Below, piece after piece: positions 36,006 through 48,326 of a DNA stretch of 64,000 nt. Origin of the DNA: Jacaranda mimosifolia (lineage: Eukaryota; Streptophyta; Magnoliopsida; Lamiales; Bignoniaceae). The first letter of the stretch is position 1, and each line of letters begins with the position of its first letter. The stretch is taken from assembly GCA_018894105.1 (NCBI GenBank), contig CM032133.1, positions 19,854,501 through 19,918,500 of the forward strand, read 5' to 3'. The position numbers were made by a program, and so were the translations under genes. The notes below the pieces were generated by a model. That model was given only the letters and a program-made list of their open reading frames with translations, was not told where the DNA came from and searched no databases.

Positions 36006-36738
36006 TACAATAGGGGTATTTTAGATATACAATATTTTGGTGTAATATGGAAAAAACCGCCATTTGTGAGGGTAAATGGCCTTTTCTTTTTAAATAGTAT
36101 AGATACACACACTATTATAAAAAGAAAGCATTTGTTGTCTTTAAAATAAAAATTATTATAACCAAATTTTGAAATATCAAATTTACCCTTTTACTTATCA
36201 TATATATACACACATTTAATATAATTTACATATCTAATTATCACTATGTATTCAAAAACTTTCTTTATCATAAGGTAAACTTAACTAGTAATGGATTATA
36301 AAGTTTTTACTTTATGTTACTGGTATTTTCATAATTATGTAAATTATGGATATATATTTTAAATGCATGTCAATTTTTATGAATGAGAGAATATACAAAA
36401 ATAATATGTATTACTTAAAAAGATTTTATGTGAGTGGAAATGTATATAAACAACTGCTAGTGTGTATATATATATATGTATATGTGTGTGCGTGTGTAAT
36501 GATTATGTTTACCATGAAGAAAGAGGAAAATAGTATTTTGGGATGTTTTGGGTGTTTTAAAAAATAAAAAATTATATTTAATATATTTTTAAAATATTTT
36601 AAAGAAAAAAAAACAAACGTTGCTTGCACTTTTTGACTATCAACAAGCCCAAAAAAGGCAAATTTTTTACTGCGCTTCTAGTTAAAGACTACGAGATATT
36701 TAGGTAGCTCTATGTGGACTGGCGTTTGGTTGATGTAT

Positions 36739-36740
<2 letters not shown>

Positions 36741-36795
<55 letters not shown>
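36741..36795. repeat. (GT)27 microsatellite
   Basis: An uninterrupted run of about 27 GT units, followed by a GC-richer patch with GTGCGTGCCC/GCACGC-type words. Long perfect dinucleotide runs are usually length-variable between individuals. Confidence 0.95.
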
Positions 36796-36796
<1 letters not shown>

Positions 36797-37073
36797 ACAG
36801 TGAGGTGCGTGCCCACAGGGTATGCACGCAGCATCAAATGCACCCTCTACGGGAGTTGCGTGCTCTCAGGGATGATTGAAACATGACAGCTGTTTTTTCT
36901 AGAATTTTCAGTACATTGAATTTGACTTTCAAATTTCAACAAAGAGATGCAGGAGACCAATAAAATGCGAGTAGTTATAAATGTATTTTTTAAAATAAAA
37001 TATTATTTGAAGGTTTTGTTTAAAATATAATAATTATGTAGGATTGAAAATGAGTTGTATTTAAAAAATATAG

Positions 37074-37617
37074 GGAGTGTTTGGTTATTTTTTTGTGTGA
37101 TTTTATTATGTATTTTAAGAAAATGAATTATTGAAAAATGTAAAAGTTATTTTTTGGTATATTTGTTTATGTTTTGATGGAGATATTTTTTATTGTAATA
37201 GTCAAATTAATGTTTTTTTGTTGAATTTTGGAATGAAAATGAAATTGAGTGATTTTTTTAATATCAGAATAATAATAAAATATATATGATGTATATATAT
37301 AATATGTATGTATGTACTAAAAAATGTGTGTTTTGGAAGAAAAATGAGGATATGTTTGGTTATGTTTTCCTACAATAATGTTATGAGAAAACATAATCAA
37401 ATACTCCCATAATATTTTTGTATTAAAAATCGTGCAAATGTGAGTAGGAAAAAATAAAAAGTGAAAATGGAGATGAATTTAATATTGTGTTTGGAAAAAT
37501 GTGCTAAAAATGAATATGTCTGTAAAAATGGGGAGAAGTTGATAGTTTTCTATTTTTATTTTTATTTTATGAAGAAAATAATAAGAGGCTTTGAAAATAA
37601 AACCAAACGGGCACTTA
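37074..37617. mobile_element. MITE-like element of about 540 bp
   Basis: The left end GGGAGTGTTTGGTTATTTTT and the reversed right end AAGTGCCCGTTTGGTTTTATTTT form an imperfect inverted repeat around GTTTGGTT. No target duplication was confirmed. Confidence 0.4.
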
Positions 37618-38198
37618 TAAATGTTTGCCCCTTCGTATTTAGAATAGAAAATTAGTCATTTCTCTTCATTTCTCCATCCAACTCTAGTAGTGGCTTTTTA
37701 GAATTTTTTTCATCTCCAGCCTAACATTCTTCACCTTCACTTGGTTTTTCCTTCAAAGTAGTTGATCATTCATTTTTAGTCATATTTTTTTGTACATTTA
37801 AAATATTTGTGATTCATTATGTCTGAAAAATTAAAATGAAAGTTTATTGGGGTTTAGGGATGCTAGTTTAGGGGTGATATTGTACGGAGGTGGAATGAGG
37901 TTGTCGGTTCATTTTTCTCTAAAACACATACAAAGAGATTATTTATTCTTAAATGTTCTTGAAAGTTCGCGATTTTTACAAATGATTTCTTATGCGCTGG
38001 TTCTCTCTAGAGTTAGTATTTATAGTTTTTTCTTGATAGGTTTAGACCCATTGGAGTTTTGCTACCCTTCTTCATGGGTTTAATTGTTCTCGAATTTTCT
38101 GGTCTTTTTAATTAATTGATTTAATTTATTTGATATTTTCTAATTCTTTTATTAAATTGCATTTATAGTTTTAGTTATCCACATCAAAGGAATTTTTG

Positions 38199-38671
38199 GC
38201 TATGTTTGGTTACATTTTGGGTAAACAATTTTGTTTTTCCAAAATGTAACCAAACATACAAAAAAAATTCCCCCAACATGCTAGATTTAAATTTTCAAAA
38301 TACCCTCTTTTGTTTTTCATTATCCCCAAAACTTTTCCATTTTTCAATATATAAATACATATTATATATATATATATATCATACATATTTTATTGTTATT
38401 CTAACAATAAAAAAATCACTCAATTCTATTTTCATCCAAAAAATCCAACAAAAAAGCATTAATTTGACTGCTATAATAGAATTTGTCTCCTTCCAAAACA
38501 TAAACAAACATACCAAATTTTCTCAAAATAATTTTCTTATTATTCTCAAAACATAAACAAACATATATCACATTCCCTAACATCAATTTCACATTCCCTA
38601 AACCCACTCCCAAAACTCATTCTCCCAAAATACACAATCCAAAACACATAATTCATATCCAAACATTACCT
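38199..38671. mobile_element. MITE-like element of about 470 bp
   Basis: The left end GGCTATGTTTGGTTACATTTTG pairs imperfectly with the reversed right end AAGGTAATGTTTGGATATGAATT. Just inside the left end, CTATGTTTGGTTACATTTTGG is followed by its own complement (CCAAAATGTAACCAAACATA), making a local hairpin at 38200-38260. Confidence 0.45.
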
Positions 38672-39311
38672 TAGTTTTTCTTAATATAATAAGTTGTTTT
38701 GATAATGCTTTAAAATTACTTAAAAACAAATATTTTTGTGTTGTATTTTATGTACTATTCTGTGTTGTCCCTAAAATCAACAAGAAATTAGCTAGATTTT
38801 TAGTTCGGGGAAGAATAGGTGCAGTAGAAAATGAAGAAAACCTAAATATAATTTCTTATAGCTTCACTTCCAATTATATGTTTATAATTTCTACATCTTT
38901 TCTTGTATTTAGGCCTGGTTGATCACATTTTGAAAAATTTGAACTCTTTTAACATAATAACTTTTTTATATTTTTTCCTAGTTAATGGAGGATGTGCTAA
39001 AATAATCATAATTTTTAGGAATAATTACAATCACCTTCCATGATGTTTGACGTAATTACAGATAAATCTTGATTTTGAAAATTACATCCATCTCCCATGT
39101 TGTCAATTAATAAATTAATATTTAAGAGTTATAATGAAACATGTAAAATGACCGTATTACCTTTACTAATCTAAAAAAACAACTCAAAAAATTAAAAATT
39201 CAAAAGTCTTAAATACCATTATTACATTGTATATATAATAAATTCATATGTACATAATATACACATACGCACATATACATTACCTGATTACCATATGTAC
39301 ATACATCGATA

Positions 39312-40559
39312 TAGGCCTGTCAATGGGTAGGGTAAGACCCTACCCAAGTCCATAAAAACAATATATTACCCATCCCCATACCCAACACATTTGTGCCAGG
39401 CTTGGGCCCAGGCCCAGACCCTATAAAGAAAAAGAAATGGGTTTGGGTAGGGGCCCATACCCACAAAATATCCATCTACCCTAAACTTTTAAGACCGTTG
39501 GATTTGATAAAATCCAACGATCTACATTAAATCCTAAAAATGAAATATTGATTCTCACATAAAACATATGAGATTCTCATATTCTCCTATCACCCGCCTA
39601 CTCTTGCAGCAGAGCTCAGCAACATCCACCGACTACCACGCGGCCACACCCACCGCCTCCATCGCTCCTCTGATATTTGCTAAATCCGTGGAAGCGTAGA
39701 TTCCTTTATCTCTTTGTACAATCTTGGAGCTCATTTTGGTCCTAGAGTCAAAGGGTCGTCGATCATCACCATCTTTCCGAAACCGGTGGCAAAGGAATTA
39801 GTGGTGGCTGCTTCAGCGAGACGGACAACGATGGGTTACGTCCACTGACTATGTTGTGGAAATATAAGTGGGGGTGGCTGAGCTTTTCTCTATTGAGGTC
39901 CATTTCTTTTTTGGATTGTTTTCTTTGAGAATTTTTGAGATTCTGTGGGGGGCAAAAGTTATTGACAGGAAGAAAATGATGAAAATGGCGGATCTGAGCT
40001 TTAGGGTTGAAATGGCCTTGGTGGAAAGGGCTTGAGTTCTTTGAGGAATTGTCTATGAAGAAATAAGTAGGAAAAATTGCAGGAACTTGTTTGACTTATT
40101 AATTATTTTGTCCATTTGTTTAATTTAATAATATTGATTTGTAAAATTTGATTTTTTTTTTATTTTATTCTGTAAAAATTGAAATTAGTTAATAAAAAAA
40201 ATGTTTTGTAAAATTTGATTTCTTTGTAAGAATCAGAATTAGTTAATTGATAAAAGGAAGGAAAAAAATTAAAAATAAAAATAAAAATTGTAGTTAATAA
40301 AAAAAATGGTTTGTAAAATTTGATTTCTTTGTAAGAATCAAAATTAGTTAATTGATAAAAGGAAGGAAAAAAAAATAGAAATAAAAATCGGGTCGGGCCT
40401 AGACCCAACCCGCAAGAAGCGGGTCTGGAAAAGAGGCCCAGTCAACAAACCCTATGGGTATTGGGTAAAGTTGGATAGGGTATATTGTTGGGCCTCAAAT
40501 TTGGATTTTTTTGGGGTATGAGCCTGGATAAGATAAAATCCTACACATTGACAGGCCTA
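39312..40559. mobile_element. hAT-like non-autonomous element with perfect 8-bp target duplication
   Basis: The termini are TAGGCCTGTCAATGGGTAGG and, reversed, TAGGCCTGTCAATGTGTAGG. The 8-bp direct repeat CATCGATA flanks it exactly (39304-39311, 40560-40567), the hallmark of hAT transposition. The interior has a more GC-rich block (39600-40030) unlike the flanks, and two near-identical copies of a 100-base TTGATTTCTTTGTAAGAATC-type segment (about 40190-40380). No transposase frame is visible. Confidence 0.85.
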
Positions 40560-40687
40560 CATCGATATAAATGTAGCACTCATATGTAACATATATATAC
40601 ACACTAAACCAACGCACCAACTCCCCAACCCCGCCCCACCTCCAGCCATGGCTACCATTGATAAATCTCGCCAGATCCCCATGGCAA

Positions 40688-42155
40688 TAGTAATGTCAAT
40701 GGGGCAAGGACTGCCCTCTGCCCCCGCTCCTGCTCCTATTTTTGCAATGGGTAGAGGTGAGTAAAATTATCATTAATTGAAAAAATCGATTAATAGATCG
40801 AATCAAAATCGAATTTACCAAACCATTTTCTCCAGCTGATTTTCGGTTTGATTAACGGTTAATTTTTTAGAATTTTTCAGTTAACGGTACGGTTCAGTTA
40901 ATTTTTCATAAAAAATCGGTTAAAACCGAATTTTTATAAATTCTCAACCATTGTGTAGGTTGCTTGGTTTTTTCTTTATAAATTATATAGCTATGGGAAT
41001 AAGCATATGTGAACTAAAAATAACGAGGAGTAGCTTTAGATTTATAAAGTTCATGTTGTATTCTTGTTGAATTGTTTACTAGAAAACTACTTATGCAGAT
41101 ACATTCTCAATTGAATAAAGTTTTAATTTTTGGATTGAGTCCATTTAATTCTAGATTTTCTTGTTATAACATAATTAGAAGATATTCAAAAATTCCCCAG
41201 AAGCTTGCTAAACAAGAGTAAAGGACTAAAGATATGACAATTTTTAAGTGTTCTACATGTTATTTGTTCTATAATATTGAAAGTTCTTTATTATGATTTT
41301 AAAAATAATTAGATTGCTTGTTTTTGCTTGAATCGAAATAATTAAGTTTTTGTTTCAACTAAAATATTATGTTGTTGAATAATAATATTAAAAAAATATA
41401 TCAAATAAAGATTGGTCAATTGGTAAATTATCCAAACTGAACCAAAAAAATTTGGTTAGTTTTACTCATTAACCAAAAAATTAGATGCGGTAAATGGTTA
41501 ATAATTTTCATATATTTTCGGTGAATTAACCGATCAGTTCGATCAGTTAATTTACCGAACCGACCGATATTTACCCCTAACGATGGGTATATGTTTCTGT
41601 TCTCCTGTAAGGAAACAGCTACTCATGAATATCTACAAATTTGATAGAATTTACAAAAAATTATAAAGAAAAGTAATACTCAAAATTGTAATGTTTTTCA
41701 ACAATTTAAATGACATCTAAAATTAAAAAAATTATTATACACAATATACCAAATTTAATTATATATTACAATAAAAATATTAAAAAATACAACAGACATA
41801 AAAATAAATATCATAAAGTTTTACTATTCTTCCCAAAAAAATTTCATTTAGTGTGATTCCCACAAAAATATATATAATTTATTAGATGAAGAAAAATTAT
41901 ATTAACAACGAAATATATTTTGATGTTACTTTTAAAAATATATATAAAGTTAAATTAATAATTTAATTATTTTAAATGGGTAGCGGATATCGCGAGGATG
42001 GGGATTATGATTCCCATCCCCACCCCATTTAGCAATTGAGGGTCAATATTGACTCCGTTTCCATTCTTGTGGAGGAAAATTTCTCCCCATATTCCTCCTA
42101 TTGCGGAAAATTTTCATACGGCTACTCGCGGGGATAGGTAATTTTAACATTTCTA
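40688..42155. mobile_element. hAT-like element interrupted by another hAT-like element
   Basis: The left end TAGTAATGTCAATGGGGCAAGG and the reversed right end TAGAAATGTTAAAATTACCTATCC are imperfect inverted repeats. The flanks CATGGCAA (40680-40687) and TATGGCAA (42156-42163) match at 7 of 8. The right part carries GGGGATGGGGATTATGATTCCC-type words common in these elements. An 828-base element is inserted at 40752. Confidence 0.65.
40752..41579. mobile_element. inner hAT-like element rich in CGGTT/AACCG
   Basis: It starts TAGAGGTGAGTAAAATTATC and ends, reversed, TAGGGGTAAATATCGGTCGG. The subterminal regions are full of CGGTTAA/TTAACCG words, a well-known plant hAT MITE signature. The flanks GCAATGGG (40744-40751) and ACGATGGG (41580-41587) match at 6 of 8. 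Confidence 0.65.
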
Positions 42156-42163
42156 TATGGCAA

Positions 42164-43874
42164 TTGTAGTCATAGATAACTTTGGATCTGGCCAGATCCA
42201 GTGACCATGGCATTCTCAACCGCGATCGTCATGGCTGCTCGGCCACGCGTCCATCGCAACTTGTAGTTGCGTTGATGACACCTAGCCATGCTGGCGACAA
42301 TGGTTATGGAGGTGGTGGTTGTGATTGGTGAAGAAGATCGGAGGAAGAGGATGGAGATGGGATGGAGCTGGGGAAGATGATGGAGACGAAACAGATAAAA
42401 GAAAATTATTTAAACAATTTTAATATTCTTTTAAAATTGATTATGTGTGTAAAATTATTAAAATTGCATTTTTTTTTAAAAGATCGTTTTAATATTTACA
42501 AAAATTTATTTAATTATATATATTATTATGAGTGATTAGAATTACACAATTTAAGAAATAATAATGTTTGTATTTCTTAAAATTATTTTAATATGATTAT
42601 GTACTTAAAGCTAGTAGTTGTTTGTATGTAGTTCTCGTGTGCATAAAGTGTTTTTGAGTAATTATGTTATTTGTAAATGTTTTCATATTTATTATACTAA
42701 AAATTAGCATGCATTTGAAATGCATATCTATAATTTAAATAACTATGAAAAATAGTAGTCATATAAAGTAAAATTTTTATAGTTTTTTATTGATTAAAGG
42801 TTAAAGAAAAAAAATCAAAAGTCGTTGAAATATTAAGCTTACCTTGTGATACGATAAATTTTTGAATAAATAGTGGTTATTTAAATATGTAAATTTTATT
42901 GAATATATGTAGATGGGGGCAATTTGATATGTATGAAATTTGGTACCATAACTTTCATTTTGGAGACAAAAGAGGCTTTCTTTTTATAATACTATAGATT
43001 ACTAAAATTATATTATTAATTATTTTATTAAAATTTATTTAATATTTATGAAATTTTATAAATACTTTAATATATGTAAATATATTATGAGTAATTTAAA
43101 ATTATTGAAATTTCACTAATTTGAGAAATAGTAAGTTTGGGATTTTCAAAAATATTCTTTACTGAATAATTTTAATCATAGTAAGCTTATTAAACTTGTT
43201 TTAGTTAATCATTTTAAAGATATTTAAAAGTACCAAATATTGAGTATATAAACAATGTTCAAATGCACCTTAATAGGTGTGTACAAACGTAATGCTGGGA
43301 TTAATTTGTATAATTAGTTTTTTAATTAATTGAAATAATAAAATAAAATAAATAATTAAATTACACTTTTAATTAATGAAATTGGCAAATATATTTTCAA
43401 ATGTAACATTACTACTTAATTAAATTTATTACAATAACCCCCTTCTTTGTCTCTTGTATTACAATTAGGTCCAACATGCATTGCCCATACATAAATAGTT
43501 TAAGGATATTTTGGTTTAACAAAGTAGTCAACATTCAGGCTCGGTCAACCGAAGAGTAAAATTGAATTTTAAAAAATTTTCAGCGATAATATCAGTAGAT
43601 TGTGTTAGTTTGACTATTGATTGGATCTATTTGTTATATGACATCAAATGTTAAAAAAAATTATAATTTTAAGATCATCAACAAAAAACTTGCAACTCAT
43701 TATTTTAAAACCAGTAGCAACTCTTAAATTCTATTTGATAGTTTAGATCCTCTATTCCAATTTATGTTTCATCTCCTATTCCACTGCATGGATATATGAC
43801 ACGTGTATTAGATATTTTCTTATAAAAATAATTGATTGAGAACCAAATAAACTTGGCATATATACATTACACTG
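42164..43874. other. gene-free AT-rich stretch
   Basis: A GC-rich patch at 42180-42380 with GGCCAGATCCAG and CATGGC words resembles the islands inside the other elements. The remainder is AT-rich, with no reading frame of interest. Confidence 0.4.
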
Positions 43875-44501
43875 TGATATGGTATGCATATAACGAGTTG
43901 AAACTCAAATATCCAAGCTCCACACTGTTGCCGAGCTGTGACTAGGAAGATATTGGTTGAGCTCAAACCATGTTGTTGAAGCCATCATCTTGGCCATGAA
44001 GCATAAAAACAAAGCATGTCATGTGTCAGAAGACCAAGATTATTTTCGCATCAAAGGGAATAAGCTGAACTAAAGGTTCGAGCAGAATTAAATGATCGAG
44101 CCGAAGTAAAGCAACTAAGTTCCAAGACTGGCAGCAGTATGGATGCATATGTGTGTCGAGCTGAGGACTGGGAGCAGTACGGATGCATGTCTACCGAGCT
44201 GAGGACTGGAAGTTGCTTTGAACATATGTAGAGCCGAGCTTCAATCAAAGCCACACTATAGATTCAGTAGCCTCATTCACATGAGCGAAAATGATGGAAA
44301 GTGGGGAACACATGTGTCTATATGTTGTTTGGTTACTGAAATCATTATATCTAGTGGAATAGTGGGTAGTTTTTAGCCCAAGTTGTGGATTTTGTATTAT
44401 ATAATTACTCAAGGGAGAGAATTTTTTTACAAAGATTGACAAAAAAAATGAGAGGGTTCTTTTGATTTTCATTGGTGCTTCTTATTTTAATTTCTGTATC
44501 A
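43875..44501 (+). repeat. 5' LTR (627 bp)
   Basis: It shares long near-identical blocks with 47780-48321, such as GTGACTAGGAAGATATTGG and GAAGCATAAAAACAAAGC. It is longer than its partner because of internal duplications of a GAGGACTGG-AGCAGTA-GGATGCAT segment between 44110 and 44210. Confidence 0.9.
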
Positions 44502-44502
44502 A

Positions 44503-44522
44503 TTGGCACCATTTGTGGGAAA
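44503..44522 (+). promoter_or_regulatory. primer binding site of the LTR element
   Basis: TTGGCACCATTTGTGGGAA follows the 5' LTR after a one- to two-base spacer and begins with TGG, complementary to a tRNA CCA end. The word resembles the TTGGCGCCGTCTGTGGGAA form typical of TAT-clade elements. The tRNA was not identified. Confidence 0.65.
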
Positions 44523-45944
44523 ATAGAGTTGAGACATGAGATGAATAGATCCTACAAATTCACAAAGATTATGGATTGAAGAAGTCAAGGTTTCATTAGA
44601 AAAACAGGTCAAGGAAGTCACTTGGACACATGGTTTCTTCTACAAGCGTATGAGGTCAACCAAAAGAACAGTAGGCATTAAGCATCAACATGCCAAGGGA
44701 TGATGTACTATGCGCACAAAATCCAATCCCGACCGTGGGAAACGCGCTTGATACTTTAGCATCCTGGCGTCAGATAATCTAGTCTGAAGGTAATGCAAGA
44801 AAGCTTAATGGAGTGCAGTATTCTTTCTAAGTTTGTAGAAGAAAATTGTTTCTTGAATACAACCAGTATGCTTTTCTTTCTATTTTCAACTTCCCTTATA
44901 AAAAAAAGGGATATGCCGTTTAATTAATATCGTAATATAACTAGAAGATATCTTCATAATCATTTATGGTAATTAAATACATCAAATGAGTAGATAATAA
45001 CCTATTTAGTTTGTAATTTTTTTTCTTTTATGATTAATTATTGTGAAAAGACTCCTTCTGCATATATATGAATGTATTAGTAAGTATTTGATTGCTTCTC
45101 TCATGCACGAAAAGAAAATACACCCTATTGCAACCTGCATTAAATGTAAAACAGGCTCCAAGTCTATCATTCTGCAGTTAGCCTTGAGAATTTCCTATAT
45201 TTGCGTGTATGAAGAGAAACAAGAAAAAGATATGTTAGAAGAAATAGAAAATGAAACATTCATTACTTTGTTGGGATAATAGTAGATTTAAAAAGCAATT
45301 TACCTCCTTCTTTTATTCTCTAGAATTTCTGTGGTGATTTTGGTTGCATGATCCATTTTCAACTCCTCTAAATTTATGTGTTTTTACTTGTTTGGAAGAA
45401 ATAAATATATGGTACCTTGATGCCAAAAAAGGGGAGGGTCATTTCACCAAATAATCAACCATTGAAATAAATTATTAAATTTTGCAATTTATTTGGAATT
45501 AAAAGTAAATATCTCACAAATATCAAGGAAGGAGGATATCTGTTTTTCTATTACTTGAGTGTTAATATATGCTTTTGTATACACACACACACATATGAAT
45601 ACATATACATGCTGCAGGGACAGTCCCCTCAACCTAGGACTCTGAAAATCTTGTTCATTCTAATCTCACATGATGTTCACAACTGTCTCCCAATGATGAG
45701 AATATTTCGCACCCCTCTCGCAACAGTATGAGAGTGGATTAGCTTTCTTTCTGCAAGTTGCAGGATCACCTATCATATTTCGTTGCTTGAGCTGTATTTT
45801 GGGTCTGTTAGCTCGGTCCCATACTTGTATGTGGCTCTGATAGTTGCCTTAGTGAATATCAACTAGATTGAGGCTCTCTCGAATAGCTCCCCATTCAGCT
45901 CGGTTTCTTGTAGTTGACTGGGGCAAAAAATGTGAAGTTATGCA

Positions 45945-46499
45945 GTGCATTCAAAGTTTGAAGACCAACAAGTTCTTGAAGGGCCTAAGAATTGTACCTC
46001 ATGTGTTAGTGGAACTGATGAATATACAAATGAAAAATGTAATTTTGAGGGTAGTAGGATGAAGTCTGGTGAGAAAGGCAAAGTTAGTGGAGAAATTTTT
46101 GAACAGATACTTTCTAGTAGCTGGGCAACTGGATTATCATTACAAAATTCAAGCTTGATGGAAGTTTCTTCTTTGAAGTGCCACATAATTAAGTAATTTT
46201 TCACATTCTTCGAATGAAAAATATATGTTGCAAGCCCAAACTCAAGGGACACAGATGATGACAAGCTTGCTGATACCAGGAGCAAACTCTTTTAGCATCC
46301 GAGGTTGCTTATGGAGATCCTCCTGTGCCCGATTTAAATCCCATAGAAAAGAATGACAATATAGAGGTTGAGATTCAACCCATGGATGAAACTGGCGACT
46401 CAAATATATTGGTGGGCATGATGAGAAAGTTGGTGATATATTTAGAGAGGCTGGACATGCGGAATTGCTTGTTATATGTTGTTAGTACATTATTGTAAC
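45945..46499 (+). pseudogene. degraded protein-like segments inside the LTR element
   Basis: Two plus-strand open stretches (45945-46196 and about 46274-46499) read as hydrophilic, ordinary-looking protein, for example EGPKNCTSCVSGTDEYTNEK, SGEIFEQILSSSWATGL, ASEVAYGDPPVPDLNP and NDNIEVEIQPMDETGDSN. They are in different frames with stops between them, and the second follows a TTTTAG acceptor-like site. They are not recognisable gag or pol. They may be captured host exons or the remains of an element-specific extra ORF. I do not recognise the source. Confidence 0.35.
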
Positions 46500-47034
46500 T
46501 TTTCATTAGCCCTATGGATTCGTTGCAGTTCCTAAGTAAATGTTGCAGTGGGCAGCTATTGGTTTGAGACTGGAGAGAAACTTGAATCCTTCTAAGGAAC
46601 TTGGTACAACAAGGCATAATACAAACAAAAATAAAAATATTTCTGCTTAAGAAAGGCATTGCTTGCACCGAACATGATAAAGAAGGCATGAACATGCCAA
46701 TGAGCCTATGTGGATTACAACACTCATACAGGCCATTGAGATTTTTCAATATGAGATAAGTCTTTTCATGCCTTACTTAAAATTATGATCTTACTGTTAA
46801 TTCAAAATTTCAAAGAAAGGTAATGGTAGAACATATTATAAATCTTGCTATTATGAAACCGTGATACACTTTATTTTTCTTTGTTTGGTGAATGAAATAG
46901 GAAATTGGAATTGAAGCTCGAATGAGCTTACTCCAGAAAAGCTCAAAAGAGCTCAGCAAAAGAAAAACTCGAATGAGTTCTAAGCCAAAGGCTCGAATGA
47001 GCTCGTTAAAAGAAAGTTCTCAAATGAGTCCAAG

Positions 47035-47410
47035 TGCAATCAGCTCGGATGAGCTGTCTTATAAAAAGGACGAATGGCCAAGTATTCAGCTGGGCTGAGC
47101 TAATCTATGAAATGGACAAATGTCCAAATGCAACTAGCTCGGATGAGCTAACTTATGAAAGGATGAATGTCTAAGTGTAATTAGCTTGGATGAGCTAATC
47201 TATGAAAATGACGAATATCCAAGCGTAATCAGCTCGGATGAGCTAACTTATGAAAGGACGAATGTCCAAGTGTAATCAGCTCGGATGAGCTAACCTATAA
47301 ACAGACGAATGTCCAAGTGCAACCAACTTGGATGAGCTAACTTGTAAAAGGACGAACATCCAAGTGCAATTAGCTTGGGTGGGCTCTATCTTATAAAAGG
47401 ACGAAGGTCC
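47035..47410 (+). repeat. 47-bp minisatellite in the LTR element interior
   Basis: About eight diverged units read AGCTCGGATGAGCTAACTTA plus TGAAAGGACGAATGTCCAAG plus TGTAATC. Each unit holds two short palindromes, AGCTCGGATGAGCT and GGACGAATGTCC, so transcripts could fold into serial hairpins. The preceding stretch 46915-47030 has related GCTCGAATGAGCTC words. Internal tandem repeats near the 3' end are common in gypsy TAT elements. Confidence 0.85.
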
Positions 47411-47779
47411 AAAACTTTGCAGCTAAAAAAAAACAAAAAACTACACCCCTATTCAGGCAGCAAGAGTATTGGATTGGTTGGAAGGGAACTCAATAGATTT
47501 GGCCACATGAAAAGGATATCCAGCCTAATCCTGTCGGCCTCATTACATTCTTGATGCTCGGCCCCATCTTCTTCTCACCCTTGCTCTATCTCAGCATCCT
47601 CTGGCTCCTACTCAGTATCCTTTTCATCCAAGTTAAGAAGACTACAACCCAAACATTAGACTCGCTGCAACTTGTGCACTACCCATCTCCGTATTCCAAT
47701 TGTGATTTCAGCTCGGACTCCTATGCTTCAGTCTAAAAACAAGCACACTTGTCTTTGAACTGATTTAAGATGAGAGTAT

Positions 47780-48321
47780 TGATACGGTATGCATATGATC
47801 GAGCTGAAACTCAAATATCCAAGCTTCACACTGTGGCCAAGCTGTGACTAGGAAAGTATTGGTTGAGCTCAAACCATGCTGCTAAAGCCATCATCTCGGC
47901 CATGAAGCATAAAAACAAAGCATGTCATGTGTGAGAAGACCAAGATTATTTTTAGATCAAAAGGAATAAGCTGAATTAAACGACCGAGCCGAAGTAAAGC
48001 AACTAAGTTCCAAGACTAGCAGCAGTATGGACACATACATAGAGCCGGGCTTCAATCAAAGCCACTATAGATTTAGTAGCCTTGTTCACATGAGCGAAAA
48101 TGCTGGAAAGTGGGGAATACATGTGCCAATATGTTGTTTGGTTGCCAAAATCATTGTATCTAGTGGAATAGTGGGTAGTTTTTAGCCCAAATAGTGGGTT
48201 TTCTATTATATAAAAAGCCTTGATGTATTACTCAAGGGAGAGATTTTTTTTATGAAGATTGACAAAAAAATGAGAGTTCTTTTCATTTTCATTGGTGCTT
48301 CTTATTTTAATTTCTGCATCA
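47780..48321 (+). repeat. 3' LTR (542 bp)
   Basis: It is the direct copy of 43875-44501. It lacks most of the internal AGCAGTA-GGATGCAT duplication and has its own small insertion (AAAAGCCTTGATG) near 48217. The purine-rich AAGATGAGAG just upstream may be the polypurine tract. Confidence 0.9.
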
Positions 48322-48326
48322 CACTG

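Larger units (their letters stand above)
43875..48321 (+). mobile_element. complete non-autonomous LTR retrotransposon
   Basis: Two direct LTRs (43875-44501 and 47780-48321) begin TGATAYGGTATGCATA and end CTGYATCA, the TG...CA ends extended as TGATA/TATCA. The 5-bp duplication CACTG flanks both sides (43870-43874, 48322-48326). The PBS-like ATTGGCACCATTTGTGGGAA follows one base after the 5' LTR and resembles that of Ty3/gypsy TAT-type elements. The 3.3-kb interior has no gag, protease, reverse transcriptase or integrase frame, so the element depends on others. Orientation follows from the PBS. The LTRs have diverged and differ in length, so the insertion is not recent. Confidence 0.9.

Noticed and set aside
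46375..46749. 124-codon minus-strand frame inside the LTR element
   Set aside because: The plus strand of the same stretch reads as more protein-like sequence and matches element orientation; the minus frame is probably its shadow.
47035..47410. CRISPR-like array (regular 47-bp repeats)
   Set aside because: Units are contiguous and diverged without unique spacers, and the sequence is plant nuclear DNA inside an LTR element. It is a minisatellite.
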